Below are positions 1-7,753 of a DNA stretch of 18,361 nt, piece by piece. Numbering within the stretch: the stretch's first letter is position 1; every line of letters begins with the position of its first letter. Source of the DNA: Robiginitomaculum sp. (GTDB lineage Bacteria > Pseudomonadota > Alphaproteobacteria > Caulobacterales > Maricaulaceae). Made by a program: the position numbers and the translations under genes. The stretch covers positions 17,805 to 36,165 of the forward strand of contig NVVU01000018.1 of the NCBI GenBank assembly GCA_002733485.1, read 5' to 3'. A model generated the notes under the pieces. The model did no database searches. It was not told where the DNA came from and worked only from the letters and a program-made list of their open reading frames with translations.

Positions 1-1499
1 CAACTACCCCCGGCGGCATTGCCGCCAGCCAGTGGATTGCCGATGAGATGGCCCGCATCGGCCTGAAAGGTGCCGTGGATGGCGGCTATTTTGAGCGCGT
101 TCCGCTGGTCGAGGCCACCCTGGATGAAGGCGCATCGCATTTTGGCTTTACCGTCAATGGCGATGCCCTGAATATCCCCTTTGGCAGCGATGAAATTTTC
201 TGGACCAAGCGCATTGATGCAAGTTTGAGCTTTGATGACACCGATGTGGTGTTTGTCGGCTATGGCGTTGTGGCCCCGGAATATAACTGGGATGATTATG
301 CCGGTGTGGACGTAAAAGGAAAAACCGTGGTGATGCTGGTCAATGACCCGGGCTTTGCCACCCACGATGCGGCGCTTTTTAACGGCAAGGCGATGACCTA
401 TTACGGGCGCTGGACCTACAAGTTTGAAGAAGCCGGGCGTCAGGGCGCGGCGGCGGCCATTATTGTCCACGAAACTGCCCCTGCCAGTTATCCCTGGGAA
501 GTGGTTTCCGGCTCCTGGGCCGGGGCACAATATGATCTGGAGCGCCCGGACGGCGGTGCCAATCGTACCAAACTGGAAGGGTGGATTTCCCATGATGCTG
601 CGCAAAGGCTGTTTGCCGCCATGGGCAGTGATTATGAAACCATGAAAGAAAGCGCCGCCCAAAAGGGCTTCAAGCCATCATTGATGAAGGGCGTCAAAGC
701 CTCCGGAATGGTCAAGACCGGCATAAAACATTTGGTTTCGCGCAATGTCGCCGGGGTGCTTCCCGGGGCCAAAACCCCGGATGAATACGTACTTTATATG
801 GCCCATTGGGACCATCTGGGCAAAAAGGATGTGCCCGAAGGCGAAGACGGCATCTATAATGGTGCCGTCGATAACGCCACCGGGGTGGCCGCCATTTTAG
901 GCATTGCCGATGCCTTTGTGCATCAGGAAACACCCCCGGACCGCTCGATCCTGTTTCTGGCGGTAACGGCTGAAGAATCAGGTCTGCTTGGCTCTGCCTA
1001 TTTTGCCGAAGACCCCTTCGTGCCTCTTAAAGATATTGTCGGCGGCATCAATATTGATGCGCTGATGCCTATGGGCCGCACCAGAGATATGGAGGTTGTC
1101 GGCTTTGGCGCCTCGGAAATGGAAGACATCCTCAAAGAAAAGGCCGCCCGTCATGGCAAACACCTGGTGCCGGACCAGACCCCCGAAGCCGGGCATTTTT
1201 ACCGTTCGGATCATATCAGTCTTGCCAAAAAAGGTGTGCCGATGATTTATGGCGCGGGCGGCGAAGATCTGGTGCAGGGTGGCAAGGCCGCCGGCAAGGC
1301 CTTTACCGAAGGCTATACGGCGGACCGTTATCACAAACCAGCGGATGAATATTCAGCCGATTGGGATCTTTCGGGCATCGTGGAAGACGCCAGCATTTTA
1401 TATGAAGTGGGCGAAACCATGAGCCATGATGGCGTTTGGCCAAATTGGTATAAAGGCAATGAATTCCGCGCCCTGCGAGACAAAATGCGCAAAGAATAG
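1..1499 (+). CDS. M28-family zinc aminopeptidase with PA insert (5' end outside window)
   Basis: The reading frame is open from base 3 (TTPGGIAASQWIADEMARIG), so the ATG at 48 is internal and the true start and any signal peptide lie upstream of the window. The protein is a co-catalytic di-zinc exopeptidase of the M28 family, which removes N-terminal residues from peptides and is usually exported. Metal and catalytic residues are visible: HWDHLG (His codon 804-806), VDNATG (bridging Asp codon 870-872), TAEESG (catalytic Glu and zinc-ligand Glu codons 972-977), NIDALMP (zinc Asp) and SDHISLAKKGVP (last zinc His). A protease-associated-type insert with GKTVVMLVNDPG and AAAAIIVHETAP lies at about 300-640, ahead of the peptidase core. 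All catalytic residues seem present, so the gene looks intact apart from the window edge. It converges on the hybrid kinase gene with 7 bases between stops. The family call is firm; the substrate is unknown. Confidence 0.92.
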   Translation, partial: TTPGGIAASQWIADEMARIGLKGAVDGGYFERVPLVEATLDEGASHFGFTVNGDALNIPFGSDEIFWTKRIDASLSFDDTDVVFVGYGVVAPEYNWDDYAGVDVKGKTVVMLVNDPGFATHDAALFNGKAMTYYGRWTYKFEEAGRQGAAAAIIVHETAPASYPWEVVSGSWAGAQYDLERPDGGANRTKLEGWISHDAAQRLFAAMGSDYETMKESAAQKGFKPSLMKGVKASGMVKTGIKHLVSRNVAGVLPGAKTPDEYVLYMAHWDHLGKKDVPEGEDGIYNGAVDNATGVAAILGIADAFVHQETPPDRSILFLAVTAEESGLLGSAYFAEDPFVPLKDIVGGINIDALMPMGRTRDMEVVGFGASEMEDILKEKAARHGKHLVPDQTPEAGHFYRSDHISLAKKGVPMIYGAGGEDLVQGGKAAGKAFTEGYTADRYHKPADEYSADWDLSGIVEDASILYEVGETMSHDGVWPNWYKGNEFRALRDKMRKE

Positions 1500-1506
1500 C
1501 CCCACC

Positions 1507-3651
1507 CTATCCACAGCTCATCACCAGAGGCGCGTTCTGTATGCCTTTATCTGCGGAGATCTGTGCCAGCACGCCGTATAATTCGACGGGCTGGATCGGC
1601 TTGTTGATATGCCCGTCCATGCCCGCCGCTCTGGTTTGTTCATGGTGCTGGCTGAGGGCATTGGCACTGACTGCATAAATCGGCACCTTGCCATAGGGCA
1701 GATGCAGTTTGCGAATTTCCCGGGTGGCACTGAGGCCGTCCAGCACTGGCATTTGCAGATCCATCAGGATCACATCAAATTCCATGCTGGCAGCCAATTC
1801 CACCGCCTGCAGGCCATCATCAACACAGGTGACATGATGGGCATTGGCCTCCAGCATTTTACGGATCAGGAACTGGTTGTGCAGATTATCTTCCGCCACC
1901 AGAATATTGAGCGGTATTTCCATCAATGCCTCTTTGTCGCTGTCATCCCCCAGCGGGCTTGCAATGGCCTCGGATTGTACCGCCTTAACCGGCAATCTCA
2001 GCCAGAAGCGGCTACCCTCGTCCAGTACGGTTTCCACCCCGATTTTACCGCCCATAGCCTCGGCCAGAGTCTTGCAAATCGCCAGCCCCAGGCCCGTGCC
2101 CCCAAAACGGCGCGTGATAGAAGTATCGGCCTGACTGAAGCGTTCAAAAATACAACTCAGGGCATCTGGCTCAATGCCAGGTCCGCTATCAATCACCATG
2201 ATCTGCATTTCTGGATCTTCCGGCGTTCCCGTCATATCCACCTTGACCTCTATCCGTCCGCTGGTGGTGAATTTCAGGGCATTGGATACCAGATTGGTGA
2301 GGATTTGCCGCAAGCGCGCCGGATCACCCACAATATGGGGAGGCAAGCCTTCATTGACCTGTAAAAACAGCTCCAGCCCCTTGGCCTGAGCCGGTGAGCG
2401 AAACGGCTCCATACTCTGGCTTAACAGGCTGCGCAGGTCGAACGGTAACTCCTCCAGAGTGAAGGCACCCTGTTCATATTTGCTATAATCCAATATGTCG
2501 TCAATGATGTGCATCAGACTGTCGGCGGAGCTTTTACCGATGGAGACATATTCACCCAGTTCTTTACTCAGATCACTTTGTTCCATTAGATATAGCATGC
2601 CAATAACCGAGTTCATTGGAGTGCGGATTTCATGGCTCATGGTTGCCAGAAAATTAGCTTTGGCTTCAGCGGCCTGCATAGCCTCTTCACTGGCCTTTTG
2701 GGCCTGTTTGGCTAAAGCGTTTGAGCGTTCAACCTCGTTATTGAGCCGTATCTGCTTTTGCTTGAGCCGGAGAATAATCGCCAGAGAGCTACAAAAGGTT
2801 TGCAGAAACTCCTCTTGTTCCTTACAGCGCTCGGATCCATGGCTGAGATAGACTACCAGAACACCCAGTAATTCATGATCAAACATCAATGGTACATTAT
2901 AATGACCATGGGGTTTCATGTTTTCCGTACGCACCTCATGACGCTCGTCTAAGCAGCTTGCGAATTGTATTTCCTGGCTTTGCGCAGCGCGGCCACACAG
3001 GCAATGCCCAAAAGCAACTCTGGAACACACATGCTTCAGTTCTCCTAGGTTACGCGATCCTTCCAGGTGCAAGGTCTTCGACTGCGGATCAGCAAAAAAT
3101 ATGCCGCCCTTGTCAGACAGTTTCAGCCAGGAAACTGACAGTAATATTTCCAGAGCCGCATCCACAACATCGGAGACACTCGTCGTTGCATAGGTGATTT
3201 CATAAAGCGCCTTTAAACAAGCGGCATTTTCCGCTTCCAGTTTACGACGGTTTTTATCCAAAACCAGCGCCGTTACATCGGTGCGCACCGATGTGTATCC
3301 AAAAATACTTCCATCCGTATTGTGCATAGGGCAAATTGTCGTATCGACCCAGTAAAACTCTCCATTTTTTTTGCGGTTCTGAATATTACCCCGCCATGGT
3401 TTTCCAGAAGATATGTATTGCCATAGCATTTTAAAAAATTCCGGTGAGTGAAAACCGGAATTGACCACGGCATGAGTCTTGCCTACCAGTTCGTCCCAAC
3501 CATACCCGGAAAGTTGAATGAAATTACGGTTTACATAGTTGATAATCCCGTTTTCATCAGTGACAGCGATGATAGAATGTAAATCACTGGCCTTATGCAC
3601 GACCTGCTCAAGGTCTGCCGCAGCATCGCTTGTATGCCCAGATGTTTCCAT
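1507..3651 (-). CDS. PAS-GAF hybrid sensor histidine kinase with receiver domain
   Basis: A 714-residue signalling protein. Residues about 20-130 form a PAS domain (DENGIINYVNRNF; KNGEFYWVDTTICP), about 145-300 a GAF domain, then a coiled linker, a HisKA domain with H-box NFLATMSHEIRTPMN (phospho-acceptor His340), an HATPase_c domain (N-box RLRQILTNLVSNALKF, G1 DSGPGIEP, G2 FGGTGLGLAI), and a C-terminal receiver domain (VAEDN acidic pair, phospho-acceptor Asp631 in LMDLQMP, Lys684 in INKP). No transmembrane segment is visible, so the kinase is probably cytosolic and senses through PAS and GAF. The GAF domain has Cys209, Cys217, Cys219, Cys233 and nearby His residues (GHCLCGRA; KPHGHYNVPL). 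I chose the ATG at 3651 over an upstream TTG at 3690 because AAGGAAG lies 4 bases before the ATG. No cognate regulator or Hpt protein is in the window. It is separated from the MCP by a repeat-bearing 484-base gap, so it is probably its own transcript. Confidence 0.94.
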   Translation of the reverse strand: METSGHTSDAAADLEQVVHKASDLHSIIAVTDENGIINYVNRNFIQLSGYGWDELVGKTHAVVNSGFHSPEFFKMLWQYISSGKPWRGNIQNRKKNGEFYWVDTTICPMHNTDGSIFGYTSVRTDVTALVLDKNRRKLEAENAACLKALYEITYATTSVSDVVDAALEILLSVSWLKLSDKGGIFFADPQSKTLHLEGSRNLGELKHVCSRVAFGHCLCGRAAQSQEIQFASCLDERHEVRTENMKPHGHYNVPLMFDHELLGVLVVYLSHGSERCKEQEEFLQTFCSSLAIILRLKQKQIRLNNEVERSNALAKQAQKASEEAMQAAEAKANFLATMSHEIRTPMNSVIGMLYLMEQSDLSKELGEYVSIGKSSADSLMHIIDDILDYSKYEQGAFTLEELPFDLRSLLSQSMEPFRSPAQAKGLELFLQVNEGLPPHIVGDPARLRQILTNLVSNALKFTTSGRIEVKVDMTGTPEDPEMQIMVIDSGPGIEPDALSCIFERFSQADTSITRRFGGTGLGLAICKTLAEAMGGKIGVETVLDEGSRFWLRLPVKAVQSEAIASPLGDDSDKEALMEIPLNILVAEDNLHNQFLIRKMLEANAHHVTCVDDGLQAVELAASMEFDVILMDLQMPVLDGLSATREIRKLHLPYGKVPIYAVSANALSQHHEQTRAAGMDGHINKPIQPVELYGVLAQISADKGIQNAPLVMSCG

Positions 3652-3655
3652 CCTG

Positions 3656-3662
3656 CTTCCTT
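3656..3662 (-). promoter_or_regulatory. Ribosome binding site deciding the hybrid kinase start
   Basis: Read on the minus strand, AAGGAAG is followed by CAGG and the ATG at 3651. The longer reading frame would begin at a TTG at 3690 and has no comparable purine run, so this site favours the ATG. Confidence 0.6.
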
Positions 3663-3837
3663 TTTCAATTCTGGTCTGTGTAATATACAAATACCATCTA
3701 TACGTGTTATTTTAAATATATGCCCTATATGGTTGACAGGTTGTAAATTATACCCTGCACTTGCCTGGGTTGTTTTGCATGCTGAATTGCGACTAACGAT
3801 GCCAGATTAACCGACCACCAGTGGAATTGGATTACCC

Positions 3838-3852
3838 GTCCATTCTATGGAC
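3838..3852. repeat. Short perfect inverted repeat
   Basis: GTCCAT-TCT-ATGGAC forms a perfect 6-base stem with a 3-base loop. It is the first of the inverted repeats in the kinase-MCP gap. On its own it is too short to assign a function. Confidence 0.4.
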
Positions 3853-3923
3853 CGGTTTCCCTCCTTGGGGTTCCCGCAAAGGCCAAGCCGGATCAAGTCC
3901 GAGGGCCCTGGGTTTAGGGTCTC

Positions 3924-3971
3924 CATCCTTCGAGGCTTCGCCCAAATATTAGGGCTACGCATCTCAGGATG
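3924..3971. repeat. Imperfect inverted repeat, intergenic repeat type
   Basis: The left arm begins CATCCTTCGAGG and the right arm ends CTCAGGATG. About 15 of 20 positions pair across an 8-base AT-rich centre. The phrases around CATCCTTCGAGG and CTCAGGATGAGG match, from memory, a widely scattered alphaproteobacterial intergenic repeat. Copy number in this genome cannot be seen from one window. Confidence 0.6.
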
Positions 3972-3998
3972 AGGGGGGTATTTCAACCTCTATTTGTC

Positions 3999-4020
3999 AT
4001 TACCGGGCTTGCCCGGTAAT
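3999..4020. repeat. Perfect 10-base-stem hairpin repeat
   Basis: ATTACCGGGC-TT-GCCCGGTAAT is a perfect 10-base inverted repeat with a 2-base centre, flanked by TTTGTC and CCAGA. This is the form of a common alphaproteobacterial intergenic palindrome. It lies 116 bases past the MCP stop on the transcribed strand and has no T-run, so transcript stabilisation or inert repeat is as likely as termination. Confidence 0.65.
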
Positions 4021-4135
4021 CCAGAACGGGCATGGAAACTAAACTGGATCACCCGAACAAGCGGGGATAAAGCCCGTTTATAGCCACCCTGAGAAACGGA
4101 GCTAGAATAGGGAATTTGGGACCTGGAAACAAATC

Positions 4136-5803
4136 TTAGGCGCTGCGTACCCGGGCCAGGAATTCACGGACCTCGGCCCCTAAACGCTCAGTCTGCAAGG
4201 TCATTTCCACTGTGGCTTCATGGGTTTGCACCGAAGTGCTTTCAGTAGTCGAGGACGCATCGGCCAGTTGGGTAACCGATTGTGAAATCAGTTTGGAATG
4301 TTCGGCGGCCCGGCGGATGCTTTCACTGATTTCGCCGGTGGTTGCCGATTGTTCTTTGGCAGCAGAGGATACATTGGCCAGACGCTCCTCGATATGACCA
4401 ATGGATTTGGCCACTTCGCCGATCTGCTCGACGCTGATTTTGGCCACATCCTGAATATCCTTGATCTGGTCACTGATATCCTGAGTGGCTTTGGTGGTTT
4501 GCTCGGCCAGGCCTTTAACTTCGGAGGCCACCACCGAAAAGCCGCGCCCCGCATCCCCGGCACGGGCCGCTTCGATGGTGGCGTTCAGGGCCAGAAGGTT
4601 GGTTTGTTCGGCAATGTCCTGAATAATCTGCACAATGCTATCGATACGGGCCGCCGCTTCGCCAAGGCTTTTGACCACCATATTGGATTCGCGGGCGGCA
4701 TCAGCAGCGCTGTGGGCAAATTCTGCGGAGGTACTGATTTGTTCAGTGACCTCCTTGATCGAACTTCTAAGTTCTTCGGTTGCCGCCGCCACCATTTCAA
4801 TGTTGTCAGCGGATTCGCGGGAAGACTTTGCCGCACCATTGGCCTCTTTGCCCGACGAGCGCGCCGTATCGGCCAGTTCATGTGCGCTGACCTGCATCTG
4901 CCCCGCAGAAGAGGCCACAGTGTCAACCATTTCAGTTACCGAGGCTTCAAAATCATCGGCCAGCTGGTTCATCGTGCCCCGTTTTTCTACCCTGGCACGT
5001 TCTTCAACTTTCAATTGTTCTTTGCGCAGGCGTTCCGCCTCGATCATATTTTCCCGAAACACGGCCACAGCCCCCGCCATATTTCCAATCTCGTCCTTTT
5101 GGCCTTCGGCGGGCAATGCAATGGTGGCATCCCCATCGGCCAGTTTTAACATTGCATAGGTCATGCGACGGATGGGCGTCACCACCAGGCTGAAAAGTGC
5201 TGCGCCGGCAATGGCCAATGCCGCCAAAACGCCCAGCATAGCCGGGATGGAAAGTGCCAGCGCGGTTTGCGAAGCTCCAAGCGCGGACTGGCGCGCCGCC
5301 TCGGCCCGAGCCGCCAGATCCGTGGTCAGAGCGCCCAGCATCTGATCAACTTCGCCGACCTTCTCCCGCGCCTGGGCCATATAGGCGTTGCCAGCTTTAC
5401 GCTCGTCCATAATAAACTCGTCCATGGCAGAGAGTGAAAGCTCTTCAATCTCATCGGCATTGGTGCGCACCGTTTGGGAAAGTTCAGGATTATGGACCTG
5501 CAAGGCTTCCAGTTCGCCAAACAGGAGCGCCTTGGCGGCGGCGGCGGCATCAATTGAGCTGTCTTGCAAACTGTTGGCCAGTTCAGCATTCCAGTATTTC
5601 ATATCACCAAAGGCCTTGGCGGCATTACGGGCGCTGCGCAATTGATCCAGGGTTTCCCCCTGCTCAACAACCGCATGCTTGATAGCGGCGTTTTTGGTGC
5701 GCAGTGTCAGCCCAAACCCGGTCGAAAATAGAGCGATAAACACCAGCAATGCAGACACTTTGGCCAGTACTGGCAGATTGGATATGGAGTTTGGCATACG
5801 CAT
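4136..5803 (-). CDS. Methyl-accepting chemotaxis protein
   Basis: A 555-residue transmembrane chemoreceptor that would signal through CheW and CheA to the flagellar motor. TM1 is about residues 12-32. A mostly helical periplasmic domain of about 145 residues follows (33-177), short and without a PAS or Cache fold that I can see, so it is probably of the four-helix-bundle type. TM2 is about 180-207, then a HAMP domain (about 208-260, VVTPIRRMTYAMLKLADGD), and a long coiled-coil signalling domain whose hairpin tip is about 396-425 (DIAEQTNLLALNATIEAARA, GRGFSVVASEVKGLAEQ). There is no C-terminal NWETF-like tether. Ser, Ala and Glu/Gln-rich methylation helices flank the tip. The ATG at 5803 has only a weak purine run (GGAAAG, 11 bases upstream); an in-frame ATG two codons later is possible. 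It starts 40 bases after the PstS-like gene stop, so co-transcription with it and the porin is likely. Confidence 0.96.
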   Translation of the reverse strand: MRMPNSISNLPVLAKVSALLVFIALFSTGFGLTLRTKNAAIKHAVVEQGETLDQLRSARNAAKAFGDMKYWNAELANSLQDSSIDAAAAAKALLFGELEALQVHNPELSQTVRTNADEIEELSLSAMDEFIMDERKAGNAYMAQAREKVGEVDQMLGALTTDLAARAEAARQSALGASQTALALSIPAMLGVLAALAIAGAALFSLVVTPIRRMTYAMLKLADGDATIALPAEGQKDEIGNMAGAVAVFRENMIEAERLRKEQLKVEERARVEKRGTMNQLADDFEASVTEMVDTVASSAGQMQVSAHELADTARSSGKEANGAAKSSRESADNIEMVAAATEELRSSIKEVTEQISTSAEFAHSAADAARESNMVVKSLGEAAARIDSIVQIIQDIAEQTNLLALNATIEAARAGDAGRGFSVVASEVKGLAEQTTKATQDISDQIKDIQDVAKISVEQIGEVAKSIGHIEERLANVSSAAKEQSATTGEISESIRRAAEHSKLISQSVTQLADASSTTESTSVQTHEATVEMTLQTERLGAEVREFLARVRSA

Positions 5804-5843
5804 CTGAATTAAGGCTTTCCCGTATTATGTCTTTTTGAGTGGT

Positions 5844-6308
5844 TTAGTTCGCTGTGAATTCAAAAAGAACTTTTGCCCCTTCTATGGTGGCGGCCTCGCT
5901 AGCCAGTATGACCCCAAAGGCTCCTGGTTTTTTACCGACCTGACGGGCAAGAATACGCACCGAGCCAATGCCGCGCGGTGGCGTTTCACCCCGGATCTGT
6001 TTGAGCTTCAGCCAGTGTCCTTCAATCTCGGCACTAGACATAGACAGCACAGATTTTTCAAAGGCCATCTGCTCGGCAGATCCGGCTTCTCGACCAAAAG
6101 GAATGGCCTCGCTCCCTCCCGGCCACGCGGTTTGCTCTTTGAGGTAGAGTCGCTTGATTTGCGTGCGTTTGGTATTTTCATCGCCAGTGAAGCCGTTCGC
6201 GGCGTTAACAACGACGGCAAAGGTTTGCGTCTGTGCCGTTGTGGCTACAAAAGTCATCATCAGGCCAGCCAGCCCGGCGAGAGCGAGTGTAAAAAAAGGA
6301 TTGCGCAT
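5844..6308 (-). CDS. Short PstS-like periplasmic binding protein
   Basis: A 154-residue protein with a signal peptide (MRNPFFTLALAGLAGLMM, cleavage near residues 26-30). The mature part resembles the middle of phosphate-type binding proteins: a TQIKRLYLKEQTAWPGG stretch like their typical IF.G...W.DG motif, then GREAGSAEQMAF, which matches the anion-contacting R..GSG motif (Arg73, Gly76, Ser77), and KPGAFGVI near the end, like their PGAIGY. Classical PstS proteins are about twice as long, so only one lobe's worth of fold is present. No ABC permease or ATPase gene is nearby, so it probably presents a ligand to another protein, such as the adjacent chemoreceptor, or has a non-transport role. 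I chose the ATG at 6308 because AGGGG lies just upstream and overlaps the porin stop, implying translational coupling; the frame's longer form would run into the porin gene. The ligand (phosphate, sulfate or another oxyanion) cannot be told. Confidence 0.75.
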   Translation of the reverse strand: MRNPFFTLALAGLAGLMMTFVATTAQTQTFAVVVNAANGFTGDENTKRTQIKRLYLKEQTAWPGGSEAIPFGREAGSAEQMAFEKSVLSMSSAEIEGHWLKLKQIRGETPPRGIGSVRILARQVGKKPGAFGVILASEAATIEGAKVLFEFTAN

Positions 6309-6318
6309 CGTCTCGCCC

Positions 6319-7650
6319 CTAGAAATTGAAGGTTGTAGAGAGTTGAAAGACATGGGTGTCCGCCGCAGGGATACCGGCATCCCGGGTGGCTTTGCGCCAA
6401 CGGTAAATGCCTCGCAAATGGGCATTAAAAATTGGGCGGAAGGTCAAACCGAGTGCGTTTTCAATACTTTTACCCCCAAGCAAGCCTGTATCCAGATAAT
6501 CAAAACGGTAAAAAGCGGTCCATTTATCACTCAGCTTGTAAGCTGGCATGGTATAAAATGCCAACTTGCCAGGGGCCCGTTCTTCGTCCGTGACATAGAT
6601 TTCATTTTTCCAGATCCAGCGGCCTTTTTGATAAAGAACATCCGCCCCTACAACCGAAAAGTTTGCATCACGAGTACTGGAACGATCGCCATAGGTGCCG
6701 TTCAGTCCAAAGGTCAGCCCGGTATCTTCGAAGGAATATGCCAGGCGTCCACCAACATTAATATTACTGGAATTTCCAGCCCAGGCCGCCGCGTAGGCGT
6801 TATAGCTAAACTTGTTATTGCCAACAAATTTAGAGCCATGCACATTCACCCCGTCAGAGAAATTGGCGAAAATAGTCTGCCCTGGGAATGGGCGCAGGAA
6901 TTGCGGCTGTTCCGGATCAAGAAGATTGGCCGGGAAGTGTTCGATATTGATAATGCCGTGCGGCGTGATAAAGCGCCCGAACTGCACATTAAACATATCA
7001 TTTTTGGAATATTGCGCCCAGGCAATCACCGTATCGGTCACTACCGGCGAGTTATTATTGGCAAAAAAAGGTGAACGCCGTCCGGCCGGATCACTGAATT
7101 GCAAGGGCGCATTACGCACAAAGGCCTGGGCCACAAACAAGTCCCAGGCATTGCCCAGTTTGGCCTTGATCAACAGCTCGAAAACTTCGCGATTAAAGGA
7201 GGCTTCGGTTTTGTCTTCGCCAATGGCCAGCGTCGTGGCAATATCCACAAAGCCGCCAATGTCCAGCTTGGTGGCATCAAACGCACTGGCAACGGCGCGA
7301 CTGCCAACGCGGCCATCAATGGTATCGACCGTGTCTTCCAATTCCTCGACGCGCTCATCAAGCTCGGCCATCATATCATCGTTTGATGCCGATGCAGCGC
7401 CTGGCGTTTTTTGAGAGGCGATCTCTTGTTGCAAGCTAGAAACCGTTTGGCTTAACGCCTGTATAGCGGCCATGGCCTCTGCCAGTTTTTCCTGCATCTG
7501 CTGCATTTTTGCATCCGATGCATCATCGGCAATGGCCAATGATGGGACCGCCAGTATTAGGGCCAGGGCCGCAGTCCCTTGCAACCAATGCAGACCCGTA
7601 GTCCTGCGCAGATTGATATTATTTGATGGTGTATGTCCTGACGAAATCAT
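6319..7650 (-). CDS. Outer-membrane porin with N-terminal coiled coil
   Basis: A 443-residue exported protein. A signal peptide ends near LAVPSLAIA-DDAS (about residue 42). Residues about 45-110 form a coiled coil rich in Gln, Glu, Leu and Ala (MQQMQEKLAEAM, MAELDERVEELED). The rest (about 125-443) is a beta-barrel of alternating strands, such as FNVQFGRFITPHG and KWTAFYRFDYLDTG, ending in the terminal Phe of ...LSTTFNF expected for BAM-inserted barrels. Coiled coil plus barrel recalls phosphate-selective (OprP/O-type) and DcaP-like porins. The barrel would pass small, probably anionic solutes. The ATG at 7650 has GGAAAGGGG 7 bases upstream; a TTG at 7668 would overlap that site and is less likely. 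It is the first gene of a unit with the PstS-like and MCP genes; the next gene starts 10 bases after its stop. The substrate is not readable from sequence. Confidence 0.82.
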   Translation of the reverse strand: MISSGHTPSNNINLRRTTGLHWLQGTAALALILAVPSLAIADDASDAKMQQMQEKLAEAMAAIQALSQTVSSLQQEIASQKTPGAASASNDDMMAELDERVEELEDTVDTIDGRVGSRAVASAFDATKLDIGGFVDIATTLAIGEDKTEASFNREVFELLIKAKLGNAWDLFVAQAFVRNAPLQFSDPAGRRSPFFANNNSPVVTDTVIAWAQYSKNDMFNVQFGRFITPHGIINIEHFPANLLDPEQPQFLRPFPGQTIFANFSDGVNVHGSKFVGNNKFSYNAYAAAWAGNSSNINVGGRLAYSFEDTGLTFGLNGTYGDRSSTRDANFSVVGADVLYQKGRWIWKNEIYVTDEERAPGKLAFYTMPAYKLSDKWTAFYRFDYLDTGLLGGKSIENALGLTFRPIFNAHLRGIYRWRKATRDAGIPAADTHVFQLSTTFNF

Positions 7651-7657
7651 ACATATG

Positions 7658-7666
7658 CCCCTTTCC
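7658..7666 (-). promoter_or_regulatory. Ribosome binding site deciding the porin start
   Basis: GGAAAGGGG on the minus strand lies 7 bases before the ATG at 7650. The upstream TTG at 7668 partly overlaps this purine run and has no site of its own, so the ATG is preferred. Confidence 0.55.
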
Positions 7667-7726
7667 AAAAATCAGGAACAAGGTGAATGAGCCAGGTAAA
7701 TGGTACGTTAAATCATATAAATATAC

Positions 7727-7753
7727 AGTATATTAATAATATTATTTAGACAA
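7727..7753 (-). promoter_or_regulatory. Possible sigma70-type promoter of the porin unit
   Basis: On the minus strand TTGTCT is followed after 15 bases by TATACT, about 80 bases before the porin ATG, inside a strongly AT-rich stretch. The spacing is 2 bases shorter than ideal, and AT-rich DNA gives such matches by chance, so this is only a candidate. Confidence 0.25.

Larger units (their letters stand above)
3652..4135. other. 484-base non-coding gap with short inverted repeats
   Basis: I see no convincing gene here. Small frames such as the plus-strand one reaching 3810 have no recognisable product. The kinase-proximal part (about 3660-3770) is AT-rich and would hold the kinase promoter, but no clear -35/-10 pair stands out. 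The part from about 3811 to 4080 carries several inverted repeats (3838-3852, 3924-3971, 3999-4020) of the kind scattered between genes in Alphaproteobacteria, including the phrase CCGGATCAAGTCCGAGG near 3888. No rho-independent terminator with a T-run is evident for the MCP gene, though the hairpin at 3999-4020 could end or protect its transcript. Confidence 0.7.

Noticed and set aside
1609..2364. Plus-strand frame of 251 codons opposite the kinase and receiver domains
   Set aside because: Antisense to strongly conserved kinase motifs and without any recognisable feature.
3595..3810. Small plus-strand frame at the kinase gene's 5' end, reaching into the gap
   Set aside because: It overlaps the kinase start region antisense, has no ribosome binding site that stands out and no recognisable product.
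3999..4020. Classical rho-independent terminator for the MCP gene
   Set aside because: The stem is strong but no T-run follows on the transcribed strand, and the sequence looks like a dispersed intergenic repeat.
4298..5149. Plus-strand frame of 283 codons opposite the MCP gene
   Set aside because: It is antisense to the conserved MCP signalling domain, Gly- and Phe-rich as expected from the complement of its codons, with no family resemblance.
5844..6425. Longer start for the PstS-like protein at 6425
   Set aside because: The extra 39 residues would overlap the porin's 3' end and push the signal peptide inward; the ATG at 6308 has a good ribosome binding site and begins directly with the signal peptide.
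6154..7074. Long plus-strand frame of 306 codons across the porin gene
   Set aside because: It lies antisense to the porin and PstS-like genes, has no recognisable domain and no plausible start, and reads as the complement of real coding sequence.
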